The translations under genes and the position numbers were made by a program. The notes beneath the pieces are model-generated. The model did not search any database. It saw only the letters and a list, made by a program, of their open reading frames with translations, and was not told where the DNA came from. Of a DNA stretch of 64,000 nucleotides, positions 29,301 to 36,199 are shown one piece after another; position 1 is the stretch's first letter, and the number at the start of each line of letters is the position of its first letter. The stretch lies in the IMG/VR virus record IMGVR_UViG_3300023174_000082, positions 1 to 64,000 of that record; one strand, given 5' to 3'. Source of the DNA: a virus.

Positions 29301-32079
29301 CATAACTGAATAGTTTGCTACCAATAAAGTCTGAACTAGGATACTTTGCCTGATTGCCAAAACTAACTTGGTCAGCATCATATACATCAAACAACGGTGC
29401 TTGTTGAACTCCAGTTTTTTGTTGTGCTTCAATCCAAGCATCACCATCATACCAGAAAGTCAATCCTTGTAAAGTGTCTCCAGACAAGCACAGCACAGAC
29501 TGATCAGTTAATACTTCACCATCAGACGCCAGGGTGAGGTTGATAATAGGTTGTGCAATTAGTGGCGGCACTGTGTCAGGCACAATGAACTCTACTACAT
29601 AAATCTTGTTTCTTACGTCTGGATCTTCGTCAGCTGCAAAAATAACTCTGGAACCATTGACAAAAGTATATCCGTCTACTGCGTAACCAGTTGATCCTTG
29701 AATGTTAGAAAATGCATCTGTTTCTGACTGATCAATTATGTCTACAGGTTGTTTGCCCTGAGTGCCCATGTTGAACAATCTAATGTCTGGTCGGAATTGA
29801 ATAATTGGGCGTTTGCCGCGATAGTTATTGTCCAGCGTAGCTACAGTATTATTATAGGCAGCAGTAGCATTGATTACATCAATATGAAACCAACGATTTG
29901 AACGTGACCAAGGGTTAAGGTCTTGACTGGCGCGGTCAATAGTAAGATAATCTAAATCTTCAGGTATTGGCAAGCTGGAATCATTCTCGTTGATTACGTA
30001 TGTTTCTGGAGTGACAAAATTTGTAACAGGCAACAGTTCAATAGCAGTACCCACACCATCTACATAATACTCACGATAGTTGATAGCAGTAGCATTCATG
30101 TCAGCTGCGGCTGTAGTCAATGTCACAGCACTGCCGCCAACCACACTTGATACAGTAAATTGAAATGAGTTTACAATACTCTGAACGTAATACGATTGTC
30201 CTTCAACTAGTCCCCCAATCACTGTACCAGTAAACACTACACGTTGGCCAACATACAAGTCTTCTGTGGTTGCTGTGCTGATTGTGTTGAATCCAGCAGT
30301 GGTAGATGTGCAAACAAAAGATATAGTTCCGCTACTGTAGCTTGCTGGAATAACATCACCGCGAAACACCACTTTCAATCCGTTGGTGAACGATACACCA
30401 TTAGGACTGGTGTAATTTTTTTGTCCTAAAATGTCATTGATGAATAGCGTAGAACTTTCTGTTTCGTCCAACAGTTTGATTGTACCAAATATTTCTGGAT
30501 CTGTGCCATCTTGATAGTACAAGGTGTTCAGCAAAGCTGTCAACAAAGGAATCTGTCTGAATGTACCTGCGGCATCTTTGTACCAGTTGGTACTGCTGTA
30601 CACAGTACCGTATCTAATAGTCCATTTGTTTAAATTGTCAATGGTAGCTATTCTAGACAATCTAAGATAGGTAATTCCATCACTAACCGCATAACTGATT
30701 TGCCAAAGTTGATATCTATCTTCTGGGGCAATTTCTGCTGTGTAAGAGAATGGCACAGTATCAAAACTGCCAAGCAAGCCATTGTTGGCAGACCCTGCTT
30801 CCAATGGGTCAAAGAAACTGGTCTGAATCCAGCCACCTGCTTCAGCATCAGGATTTGAATTTGTAAAAATCAAAGTTCTGTTGTTAAGGCTGGTTATTCC
30901 ATCAATGCCGCCGTAGGTCTCAATGAACGTGTCCAGCGGTTGATTGTTGATTTGATCAAAACGTAGCTCTGTAAGCAAATCAACATTTTGACTGAACACT
31001 GGCAAATTGTAGTAAAAGCTCTGAGCTGTTTTTGTAGGCACATTAAAAATTACTGTGCCAAGGTCTTCGCCATTGTTGGTCACACCAAACACATCACGTG
31101 AGCTGATGTTAGGTGTAGTAGGAATTTTACCAGACACGCCTGGATCGGTTTGTATCCAAAATCCCGGCCCAGTGCCAGGTGTTCCATCCACAATGTTCAA
31201 CGTACCGCGCATGTTGGTTTGTGTGCTGCTTACATAGTACAATGTATTTGGCGCATTGCGTGGTACAGTAAATGTTACCAAGCCAAAGTTTGATCCATTG
31301 CGACTAACACCATCATTGTAAGGGTTAGCTGATCCTAATGTTTGTTCAGTTTTGATCCAGAAAGGAAAGTCGCCTCTCAAATTCAAATTGAACACATAGG
31401 TGTTTCCACGAGCCAGGGTCAACGTAGGATTGTTTAGGAAGTCAATGGTGTATGCAGAAATACCAGAATTTCCAACACGGTAATTTACAGTTTCTGTGGC
31501 ATTCTGTGCCACCTGGAATGTATAGCTGCCACCACGCACCACTTCAATGGTTGGGTTCTCACCTGGTACTCCAGAAAATGTGTAAACACCATTGGCTCGT
31601 GTGACTTCAAAGTCATCTGTTACTGGCACACCTGTGGCAGCAACTTCCACTGCGTCTGGTCCATTAGGCAACCAGAAATACTGAGAGAAGTTTACAAATG
31701 TATCAAAATTAATAAACGGATCCCAAGTATAGTAATCACTTGAAAACAATCTGTCTGGTCGTTGTGTTGGCGATCCTTGGAACTCTAGCGCATCGAGCAT
31801 ACCTGGATAGGTAATGGTATTTTTAATTGTTGTGGTATCAGCAGGATCTAGGCTAACAACTCCTGGTTCCAGTTGATAATCACTACGTGTTTTTGTTGGC
31901 TCTACCACATACTTGTCATTGGGATTTACACCTGGACCAACTGTACGGCCAATGAAGCCTTGTGTTTTTTTAAATTTAGGTTCTTGAATCAGTTGATCAA
32001 GTGTGGCCGCCAAAAACTGTTTGTTAGTTTCAGTTTGAAAGATTTGCGGAAGAAAGTCTACTGAGCGTACTCGTGCCAT
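17377..32079 (-). CDS. Giant baseplate/tail protein (4900 aa), gp7 position, with FG-GAP-like propeller
   Basis: 4900 residues in one frame. The N-terminus (DFLPQIFQTETNKQFLAATL, YVVEPTKTRSDYQLEPGV, YYTWDPFINFDTFVNFSQYF) is a conserved beginning of large structural proteins in T4-like aquatic phages. It directly follows gp6 with a TAATG overlap, the place of wedge protein gp7 in T4 (about 1030 residues). Visible modules: a beta region at about 170-330 with repeated strand patterns; a SGTV/GG-type beta module at about 583-660; a long unassigned core; seven FG-GAP-like repeats at about 2360-3200 (YGSSVA..LVGSP, YGTSVA..AGAP, FGYSVA..VGAP, FGYSVS..IGAP, FGQSV..VGEP, FGTSIS..VGAP, LGVSV..MGAP) with beta inserts; and a long C-terminal set of DYT-type beta modules. 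Role inferred: wedge component fused to adhesin arms. Confidence 0.75.
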   Translation of the reverse strand: MARVRSVDFLPQIFQTETNKQFLAATLDQLIQEPKFKKTQGFIGRTVGPGVNPNDKYVVEPTKTRSDYQLEPGVVSLDPADTTTIKNTITYPGMLDALEFQGSPTQRPDRLFSSDYYTWDPFINFDTFVNFSQYFWLPNGPDAVEVAATGVPVTDDFEVTRANGVYTFSGVPGENPTIEVVRGGSYTFQVAQNATETVNYRVGNSGISAYTIDFLNNPTLTLARGNTYVFNLNLRGDFPFWIKTEQTLGSANPYNDGVSRNGSNFGLVTFTVPRNAPNTLYYVSSTQTNMRGTLNIVDGTPGTGPGFWIQTDPGVSGKIPTTPNISSRDVFGVTNNGEDLGTVIFNVPTKTAQSFYYNLPVFSQNVDLLTELRFDQINNQPLDTFIETYGGIDGITSLNNRTLIFTNSNPDAEAGGWIQTSFFDPLEAGSANNGLLGSFDTVPFSYTAEIAPEDRYQLWQISYAVSDGITYLRLSRIATIDNLNKWTIRYGTVYSSTNWYKDAAGTFRQIPLLTALLNTLYYQDGTDPEIFGTIKLLDETESSTLFINDILGQKNYTSPNGVSFTNGLKVVFRGDVIPASYSSGTISFVCTSTTAGFNTISTATTEDLYVGQRVVFTGTVIGGLVEGQSYYVQSIVNSFQFTVSSVVGGSAVTLTTAAADMNATAINYREYYVDGVGTAIELLPVTNFVTPETYVINENDSSLPIPEDLDYLTIDRASQDLNPWSRSNRWFHIDVINATAAYNNTVATLDNNYRGKRPIIQFRPDIRLFNMGTQGKQPVDIIDQSETDAFSNIQGSTGYAVDGYTFVNGSRVIFAADEDPDVRNKIYVVEFIVPDTVPPLIAQPIINLTLASDGEVLTDQSVLCLSGDTLQGLTFWYDGDAWIEAQQKTGVQQAPLFDVYDADQVSFGNQAKYPSSDFIGSKLFSYAIGDTGILDKILKIPLQYLSISNVGDIVFDNNLYKDTFVYTRDNVSVTVSISSGSAREYVDRTIYTRLIGWQNAITTTQMYQQFKFTYNTGSLKLNVPVISQTSSSVPVVKVYVGSVFQDPTKYTYAVNGNNTTITLLNTYVLGDIIEVLVLSDQISAAAFYQVPSNLQNNPLNANSTSFTLGTIRQNYESICENLPGIQGAIAGANNTRDLGNIIPYGLTILQQSAPLTLAGYFLRSEQYNIFNSLTYNSREYIKFKNIMLDNVTQQEINFQTTSQILDTAIEEINAGKVETQPFYWSDMLPSGAVYTENTYTVSFITSNVFDTVQVYNYTSANYLGLNVYLNNRLLTRDLEYTVATDGPRVTILVTLSVGDQIAIREYTTTYGNFVPNTPTKLGLYPAFRPRIAVQQTSTGEQTVLIGHDGSVTKTFDDIRDDVLLEFETRIFNNLKLDGNPVPMVAADVIPGQFRDTGFTYSEVNNILAQDFLSWVAWNKLDYKTQDYRATNEFTWNYSEAQNKLNNEYLLGAWRGIYRYFYDTQQPEYTPWEMLGLSVKPDWWDDTYGPAPYTEGNLVLWDDMEAGYVRDPVAPYYLPKYARPGLTSVIPTGGEGALLSPFNSVVGIWDAGQFQKSWSIGDGGPVEASWWNSSSYPFAVMRLLALTQPAKFFALFADRDLYRYQEKFGQYLYDGRYRLDANGIEIYGNGVSKASYIDWIVDYNRQSGIDSTEDLTADLANLDVRLCYRMASFSDKKYIKLYTEKSSPASTNTSFLIPDESYNLLLYKNQPFDRASYSSVLVQTVPGGYAVFGYSTTQPYFNILQSQNSGQLRTITVLDTKIQVPTSYTNTVVQVPYGFIFDTKTAVVEFLLSLGQYLETQGLTFTNRANGYVLDWNQMANEFLYWAAQGWSDDALIALNPLAFRLNVTKEQAVVDSIQAQTSENILLDQNRKELPTRQLNIVRIDNTFSVEPLADETLSFIDIKYTSYEHMIVLDNASVFGDLIYDPVTGARQNRLNLVAATSTEWNGAVDAQGFILNQNNVEEWQNYKIYSKGTIVKYKGTYWSATTIVQPSETFDYNDWVQSDYTHIDLGLLPNLANKANQLANSYDINAANLESDNDLLSYGLIGFRPRQYMAALNLDDVSQVNIYRQFLDSKGTILSAELFSQATLGKETGDYNIYENWAVQRAVYGANANRSYFELRLNRALLDASPSLVQVVLPLESSKADQAILLQDVWKESFKLTSPNILPTTTELPTDTALPSAGYVNLDDADITVFDIDDPASLEANINNINVGTSIWVAKVNDYDWNIYRAEAVPGTISHVCDNLNNTSRVIFTADHGLVAGNRIIIRFFDTEVDGVYDVLSVVNLNTINIAFRFLSNRTVVNGTGLAFTLKTMRVSQASNVDTLPYANSLLSGARVWVDDNGDGLWQVVEKQDIFSAVTSIAPEYLDATEAYGSSVAQATNRFAALVGSPRYGFPTSANPKGGVYTYVRSTSDVYQPASPVSSGDAVLTLDVTGARAYGTSVAFGNKDWAVAGAPLSLGSASQTNNGYACVIYRDTASYLPDTNPYFNWQLLTSPTSVSVDQGKFGYSVAVSLDERWMYVGAPDVNKVYAYGRVDWEDQYFRTVGNGTTTAYLINDYITVSASTQLRVTVDGEIQTLNTDYTVNAALNTVTFASAPASGSDVIIRRIALQQLDGNDYFSVVATGGSGSGALFTVSRRRGTVTVGVQDGGTGYTVGNTLTIPATSFGGGTVPANNITFTVGSVISGEIITISTPSYTPPALATVFSLNEYFYQVALTDSTIYSFQIEVDGVLQRPNIDYTFNTSTKDITFLNSPGSGTSILARAKGYWLYVDTLTVTGLEAGAQFGYSVSCSTDGRQVMIGAPYSTVSTKAEAGIVYVFDRNVQRFIWNNDPSSSSFTVLGTPVAPVSVIVNNQFLINQNCTTKDAANTFTVSGSTVTVNLLNNLQPGDVVEIETNQFDLLQTVTQDTVADFSNFGQSVDLCRYNCSLYVGEPQSSIQIYKGGVVERSLNQSRVFGVITALNANPTLTAGNTLRVNNIDVAVPAASNNTVSGLAAAINAAVPNVTATVTNGLLTLSVTNFDAAPVGDKLQVAPGSIGNAFDSIGFNTFEWTQTIESPYPVQFAGFGTSISIDDIATTLVVGAPRGTMYLITIFDDYLELFDAGATIFFTNIDQSGAVYTYDLLNSANSSITNPSKFIFGNQIAITSIDYLDQLGVSVDYTSGALWMGAPGTDFGDSSSSNYGQAHVWQNATRSPAWVPIRVEQPVVDVQLLNSVFLYDRISSATTEFLDFFNPLQGKILGAARQNIDYIGAVDPGSYNVGPVGVRGTTWGADHVGEIWWDISTVRFIDPNQDDIVYASRRWGQVFPGSSIDVYQWIVSSVPPANYAGPGTPYSISSYTINTVLSRDGNFTTQYFFWVRGITDVATQKNKTLSAATISQYIENPRSTGIAYLAPINSSTVALYNCETLIDAEDTILNVEFDRELTTANVHVEYELIAQGRADGFLSDNLYRKLQDSFCGVDTAGNKVPDINLGPAERYGVQFRPRQSMFVDRFAALKNYIVRANTVLKQFPISESRSFTLLNSAEPELPSTQIIDGATVINWNKRIPNLEILTYNFEAPGGDAIGYKYLVVSDSNNRGLWTIYTVEENASTGDPELVLTRVQNYRTTDYWSYIDWYRPGYNSSIKPVAEVPTYSSLATISVTTGASVKVTANAQGKFEIYLKTDLGFERVGLEDGTIAISAEIYDYALGRFGFDVEVFDAQYFDQEPVIETRKIIQAINEELFVDDLAIERNRSLTLMFDFILSEFSAPEWLVKTSLIDVDHRIRELLPFQNYSRDNQEFVIDYLQEVKPYHVQVREFNLTYFGNDLYEGDLTDFDVPAFYNTTLPVPQYTSPILLPYAHSAAQISNTLSDTESTDQIWTEWPYSQWYENYLLSVETIVVTFNGTGYTTAPQVSIVGDATTPAEATALINSAGQVVAINVTNPGSGYQATPTIVFSGGNGSGAQAYANMINRNPADFDAQVYNVNPAVNFDQWEIDTSSNIPLTTVRAFKTVIKYDRYQYQTSVQTWSSTGTYLNGTLVRYDDRVWSADSSDGSSAVVGPTFNLEDWVEVDPGVLSGVDRTMGYYVSGVNSPGLELPLLIDGVDYPGVQVWGDYFLGTEIVDAQYESEFTDTELGLRNTDVNVDGGEFIGPYEGHAPEELVNGSEFDTLDIRVYTRPGSDWQMDGHGFQIGVINYVYNPVSSYILSWSGVVDHPVQVLVSNQTSGRTMTLDVDYYINWGNETVEIVPSMGFDTSDVVNISVYELGGGNQLYRDNYTGAEIGNSVIIPVDDTEIYTVVIFVNGESSAVPTWEPYYDADAWNILQSYPINIVVIDSNVYYRSIQAVPEGTDITDTTYWEVYVPTLLTKVTLASTPGDADGIALVAFGIQTPTQYSWSTPQVQYQVVDATVISTGGFTLENSVEGTNPANMIVTVNGLRLTPPAGIEWQGDDSSTSFGLPQRLGSSFLQSTINAITDIQVWKNSELQVQSFGATVGDYSVTNWDGSNTPGRQVVFNTAPAAGDTILISVSTLADYSLAGSLLQLNSIPPLDNIISVTTFNDTTQQSIATLVFVGPIVEGITIAEPYDSTDFDAGSVSGSPGSFDYSAGTAISKNEFYLARPGIEAGRIWVTLDGYRLFEGQDYTVVDDYIILASGAIGTSQILAVTEFTESLVPEACAFRIFQDMRGVQGTYRITSATTTTLTQPLLAAGDTIHVADANACAEPNLPEGIFGVITIDGERIMYRERNVGTNTLTGLRRGTAGTGAADHETGAYVYDMSRGNLLAEQYQNYVVSDTSVGDGSTTIFYAPSIDISDFGDSSSIYTETIEVYVGGVRQYNYSDSSVPIEPGQYRWIVTDFEPLAIEFITDSNPIDPMLAPPPGVEITILQRRGLGWYGTGIKVNDGLALQETDTPQARFLTGRNGG

Positions 32080-35000
32080 TAAATTACTCCGCTGCCTGGC
32101 GCTGTGCGCAGGTTAGTACTGGTCAATGCTTCAATCACATCAATGTTATCAATGGTTGCGGCATTGGCAAAAATCTCATTGGGTTGAGACCGAATTTCAT
32201 ACAAATCACCAAAGCTCTTTTGTGGATCCAAAGGAACTAGAACTACAGAACTGATGATTGTACCAAGTTGTCTGTGTAGGTAAGCAGCAAGTTCTGAAAA
32301 ATAGAATGTGTCACCAAAGTTCCATTTGTCAATTGAAAAATAACTGTTCATTTCTGCTAGTACTGAGCTTTTGATTTCAGATGTTGATGCTGTTGAATTT
32401 TGTGCTCTTATCACTTTGATAGTGGCACGCAATGTAGCCGCTGCTTTGTATCCAAACAGTGGTTTAAAAGTTACTGAGTTGACCACAATGTTGTCAGACA
32501 CCATTTTGTAATCTTGTAGTCGTTGATATTCTGTACTTAGATCATCGATAGTTGGCTGTTCAGGTTCAGTGACTGTGCCAGTAGTGTCTTTCAACCAGTT
32601 CTGATAGGCATTATAATAGCTCAAAGTAACCACATACAAATCAATGATGTTGGTGGTACCTGGGTCAATTCTACTGGTTAGTGGACTGTTGTGTCTGTAC
32701 TGATAGTACAAACTTTGTCTGCCTGCTCTTGCAATCCATCCTGTAACTGCATTGAGTTCCAGCACTCCAGTCACTGTCAAACTCAGTTGATAAAATGCAT
32801 CTTCACTGTATGCATAGAATACCTGTCCCGGTGACCACTCAGATTTTATCAATTCAATTTCGTCAAGAGTACCGTAGCTGTAAATTACCACACCTTCATC
32901 TACCAACAGATAACGTTGCAAATTATCAAAGTCCACAGTTTGTTGTAAAAACACATAAGGTCCTGTGGTGCCAACTGGCCCAACAATTTCACTAAAGAAG
33001 TCTGGATTGTCTGGCACACCATCGTTGTCTGAGTCTCTGTATCCTACCAGCACCTGAAAGTCATCCACATAACCGTCGCTCTCCACTGGCTGACCAGTAA
33101 TGGTCATATAAATGTCACCTTCTAGCGGTTCACTAGAATTTGGTTGAGTGTTGACTGCCAGCACATTGATAAAATCTTTGATCACTGTGCCAGTGCGGCT
33201 GTCATAGATTTGCGCACCGTCATAGAAGAAGAATCTTGTTTGCAATACTGATCCAAAGTTATATGCAAGTCCACGGAATGTAATTGTGTAGTTTTGATTT
33301 TGAACCACAAATTGAATCAACCACGAAGAGTCTAAGTTGGCACCGCTAGTATTGCCAGCGTACTGCTGACTCCAGGCTGCGTCTTGATCTAAATTGGTAG
33401 ACTGGATCAAGTACCAAGAATATGGCGTGCCTGTGATTGACCCATCATTGTCATATCCTAGACCAAAATTACGGAATAGTACAATCTGCTCACTCATTGC
33501 TGACTCAATCGACAATGGCAAATCTGTAACAAACAACGGAATAATTGTGTCTACAATAGCACCAGTAGGAATAAAGTTATTGAGTATAACTGGGCCTGAC
33601 CCATTAGTTAGATTACCTAGACCAGAGTTCATACCATCGCCAGTTACTCGTATGGGGCTGGCCCAAATTTCCACACGTTCATCTGCCTTGGTTGGAGTAC
33701 CCAATTGTAGTTTGTTGTTTTTATCAAAAAAGTAACCGGTTGGTGGAACAAACCGCACTAGACTACCAACAATAGCATACAAGAAATTGGTAGTAGATTC
33801 ATCGCCCACTGCAATAGGTGTGCCTGAGCTGTTTTTAAAGTAACCAGTAGTTTCGTTGGCCAAAGTAGTGCTTTGATTCCAGGTGCTTCCGCCTGTACTC
33901 AAAGTGGTAACTGCACTCATTGAGCCTGAAGCCGAGCTTAATGTAACTGCTGATCCAGTAGCTGTAGTGCTTACAGTAAATGTACTATTGACTGAATTTA
34001 TGCTGACCACATAATATGGCAGGTCAGCAGTAATGCCACCAAACACTGTGCCTGAGAATGTGATTGGCATGCCAAGATAGGCATAGTCAAAAAACGCAGA
34101 GGTAGAACAAGTAATTGCATTGGTTGTAATTGTTGTAGCCGTGCAAGTGATATCTAAAGTGTTGATTAACTTTCTTGGAAAATTTCCATAGTAAAACTGC
34201 CGCATGGTAGTTTCAGTCAACTGTGGTTGCACCTGATTGGTAATTACATCAGCAATTTCATTGCGGTTGGTCCAACTAAACAGAATAGTTGGTAAAATAT
34301 TTTGTTCCCATAATCCGCCGTCGCTACCAAAGCTGTTGGTTGATGAGTATTTGCCAGTGTTGTCAACCAAGTCAAGATATCGACTGGTTCCAATTGACGC
34401 ACGATTCAATGCTTTAGATTTGATGATTGAATTGTACTGTGTGTAAGGAAACAAGTTATAGTCTTCGCCATTGACCATTCGATTTTGTGTGTAGTATCTA
34501 GCAGGCGCACGTTGTTTGATTTCTTCAATTGGCTCGCGTGCTTGGGCATTGCTTACTGGCCGAGTAATACCACAAGTAAATGTGATAGTTTGCAAATTGC
34601 CGTTGCGGTCAGTATAGCTAATAGGCAAAACTACATTTTGCATTTCTTCAGGATTGATAATGTACTGCAATCCATTAGAACTGCGCACATAAGCACGGAA
34701 AATTCCTACTGGAATTTCTGAAAATACGCCGTCACCAAACACCATAGTGATTTGATCGTTAGATCTCGAAGTTACAGAGTAAATGGGACGTAGTCCAGTC
34801 AACTGTTCAGTGGCGCCAACATAGATATTTTCTGTGTATTGCCATTCACGACTGATACTTCCCACGTTGTCAAGTTGAAACAACCAACGGTCTTCGTTGT
34901 TCACACCTTCAATGTTGATGTTTACTGTGCGGTTGGCAATACGTTCAGCTAAGTTAAAGTCTTGATTTTGTAATGTACCTTGTTTGAATGCAAAAAAGTA

Positions 35001-35759
35001 TCCAGTGTTAGCAGATTGATATCCCAGTTGGTCATTGCGATACAACACATTGAAACTGGTGTTTGGTTGTGGAGGCGGCTCGTAAATATAGTCGCGGCCA
35101 ACACTAGTTGAAGTTATTGCTTCAAACGGCATTGAAATTCCGTCCACAGTGGCGTTATAAGGAATAACTGGTAAGAATCCTGGCACAAGGTTAACAGCAT
35201 ACTCATCTGTTCGCACGCCTAATATGGTTTGTCTATTGCCTGGTCGACCAATGCGTTGACTATCTACTAGAGCAGCATTAATGATAGCAGTAAATTGTTC
35301 TTGCCAGTCTGGATTTGTTGGATCTGCCCAGTTCACAGTAACGTTGCTCAAGTTAACACCGTTATAGTCAATCACATTTTCAGTTGTGGTGACATTGAAT
35401 ACTTTGAGATACCCTTGAGCCGCAGTATTGCGTTTAGCAGTATAGCTGACCAAATTGGCCAAGCGCACAACTGAATCTCTGCGTTCTGCTGTGTCTAAAT
35501 AGTTTTCTCTGGTGTTTAGGTCCGTGCGAAAGGCCAGGGCTTGCCCCATAAATGCAATTACATCTAGTAAAGCAATGAATTCTGAGCTTTCGATGTAGTC
35601 GTTGAAAGTTTCTGGGTAGTAAAGACGTATGTAATCAATGAAACTTTTGCGTAGAGTTTCAAAGTCATAACTCTGAAAATCAGCTTCACGATAGGTTTGA
35701 TAGATCTGTTTCCAGTCTTCAACACCAAAAATTGCTGTTTGTCTTGTGGTCTTTGCCAT
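32079..35759 (-). CDS. 6: Baseplate wedge protein gp6
   Basis: 1226 residues. The N-terminus (DWKQIYQTYREADFQSYDFETLRKSFIDYIRLYYPETFNDYIESSEFIALLD and on, cited in part) with AFMGQALAFRTDLNTRENYLDTA is the characteristic gp6/J-like beginning of the baseplate wedge. In the T4 baseplate gp6 dimers form the inner iris that triggers sheath contraction. It is about twice the length of T4 gp6 (660 aa). One extra piece is a beta module at about residues 545-625 (TFSGTVFGGI..YYVVSIN..FTVS) that also occurs in the giant neighbour. The C-terminus keeps the gp6-like Y-Q-RLQDYKMVSDNIVVNSV and IDKWNFGDTFYFSEL pieces. A late box precedes it. Confidence 0.9.
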   Translation of the reverse strand: MAKTTRQTAIFGVEDWKQIYQTYREADFQSYDFETLRKSFIDYIRLYYPETFNDYIESSEFIALLDVIAFMGQALAFRTDLNTRENYLDTAERRDSVVRLANLVSYTAKRNTAAQGYLKVFNVTTTENVIDYNGVNLSNVTVNWADPTNPDWQEQFTAIINAALVDSQRIGRPGNRQTILGVRTDEYAVNLVPGFLPVIPYNATVDGISMPFEAITSTSVGRDYIYEPPPQPNTSFNVLYRNDQLGYQSANTGYFFAFKQGTLQNQDFNLAERIANRTVNINIEGVNNEDRWLFQLDNVGSISREWQYTENIYVGATEQLTGLRPIYSVTSRSNDQITMVFGDGVFSEIPVGIFRAYVRSSNGLQYIINPEEMQNVVLPISYTDRNGNLQTITFTCGITRPVSNAQAREPIEEIKQRAPARYYTQNRMVNGEDYNLFPYTQYNSIIKSKALNRASIGTSRYLDLVDNTGKYSSTNSFGSDGGLWEQNILPTILFSWTNRNEIADVITNQVQPQLTETTMRQFYYGNFPRKLINTLDITCTATTITTNAITCSTSAFFDYAYLGMPITFSGTVFGGITADLPYYVVSINSVNSTFTVSTTATGSAVTLSSASGSMSAVTTLSTGGSTWNQSTTLANETTGYFKNSSGTPIAVGDESTTNFLYAIVGSLVRFVPPTGYFFDKNNKLQLGTPTKADERVEIWASPIRVTGDGMNSGLGNLTNGSGPVILNNFIPTGAIVDTIIPLFVTDLPLSIESAMSEQIVLFRNFGLGYDNDGSITGTPYSWYLIQSTNLDQDAAWSQQYAGNTSGANLDSSWLIQFVVQNQNYTITFRGLAYNFGSVLQTRFFFYDGAQIYDSRTGTVIKDFINVLAVNTQPNSSEPLEGDIYMTITGQPVESDGYVDDFQVLVGYRDSDNDGVPDNPDFFSEIVGPVGTTGPYVFLQQTVDFDNLQRYLLVDEGVVIYSYGTLDEIELIKSEWSPGQVFYAYSEDAFYQLSLTVTGVLELNAVTGWIARAGRQSLYYQYRHNSPLTSRIDPGTTNIIDLYVVTLSYYNAYQNWLKDTTGTVTEPEQPTIDDLSTEYQRLQDYKMVSDNIVVNSVTFKPLFGYKAAATLRATIKVIRAQNSTASTSEIKSSVLAEMNSYFSIDKWNFGDTFYFSELAAYLHRQLGTIISSVVLVPLDPQKSFGDLYEIRSQPNEIFANAATIDNIDVIEALTSTNLRTAPGSGVI

Positions 35760-35781
35760 GCCTCTTTGCCTTTAGATCTTG

Positions 35782-35789
35782 TATTTATT
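35782..35789 (-). promoter_or_regulatory. Late promoter-like box (AATAAATA) for gp6
   Basis: One mismatch to TATAAATA on the minus strand, 22 nt before the gp6 ATG at 35759. The predicted leader carries AAAGAGG as ribosome binding site, a conventional arrangement. Confidence 0.5.
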
Positions 35790-35808
35790 ACTAGAAAAAA
35801 CGGCTCAG

Positions 35809-36183
35809 TTATACGTAGCTGGCTCTACGTTGTTGCAAATCAAAGAAAACACTTAAAAATTCAGCATCCGTTCCTGGTAACACTGCTATTTCTAACTGTA
35901 TCAGAAACCCGTTGTCTTGAGGAAACACTGCCATTTGTGTAACTTGTATTCTTGGATCGCCACCGCATACACGTTGAACTTCTGTTTCAATATTGCGTTG
36001 CAATTCAGTGATTTGATTTTCAAACACATAGTCCCACATCACAGTGCCGTACTGTGGTCGGCCTGGCAACTCTCCCTGACGTATGTTAAAGGCATTCAGC
36101 AGATCTCGTTTGATTAACTCAAAATCAACCAAAGTAAATTTTTTATATTGATTTATGGTATTGAAACCGATGAATGTGGTCAT
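35809..36183 (-). CDS. 25: Baseplate wedge protein gp25
   Basis: 124 residues from the ATG at 36183 (the frame extends upstream to 36228 but that would overlap the preceding gene and cross a promoter box). It contains KRDLLNAFNIRQGELPGRPQYGTVMWDYVFE in part: the gp25-like core ELPGRPxYG, followed by the ENQITELQRNIETEVQR helix and PRIQVTQMAVFPQDNGFLI strands. gp25 nucleates sheath assembly at the wedge. Length matches T4 gp25 (132 aa). Sits next to gp6 as in T4. Confidence 0.9.
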   Translation of the reverse strand: MTTFIGFNTINQYKKFTLVDFELIKRDLLNAFNIRQGELPGRPQYGTVMWDYVFENQITELQRNIETEVQRVCGGDPRIQVTQMAVFPQDNGFLIQLEIAVLPGTDAEFLSVFFDLQQRRASYV

Positions 36184-36188
36184 GACAA

Positions 36189-36196
36189 TATTTATC
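36189..36196 (-). promoter_or_regulatory. Late promoter-like box (GATAAATA) 5 nt from the gp25 ATG
   Basis: One mismatch to TATAAATA. Using T4 late promoter spacing, +1 falls on the A of the gp25 ATG at 36183. No Shine-Dalgarno. Helps choose the gp25 start. Confidence 0.5.
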
Positions 36197-36199
36197 GGC

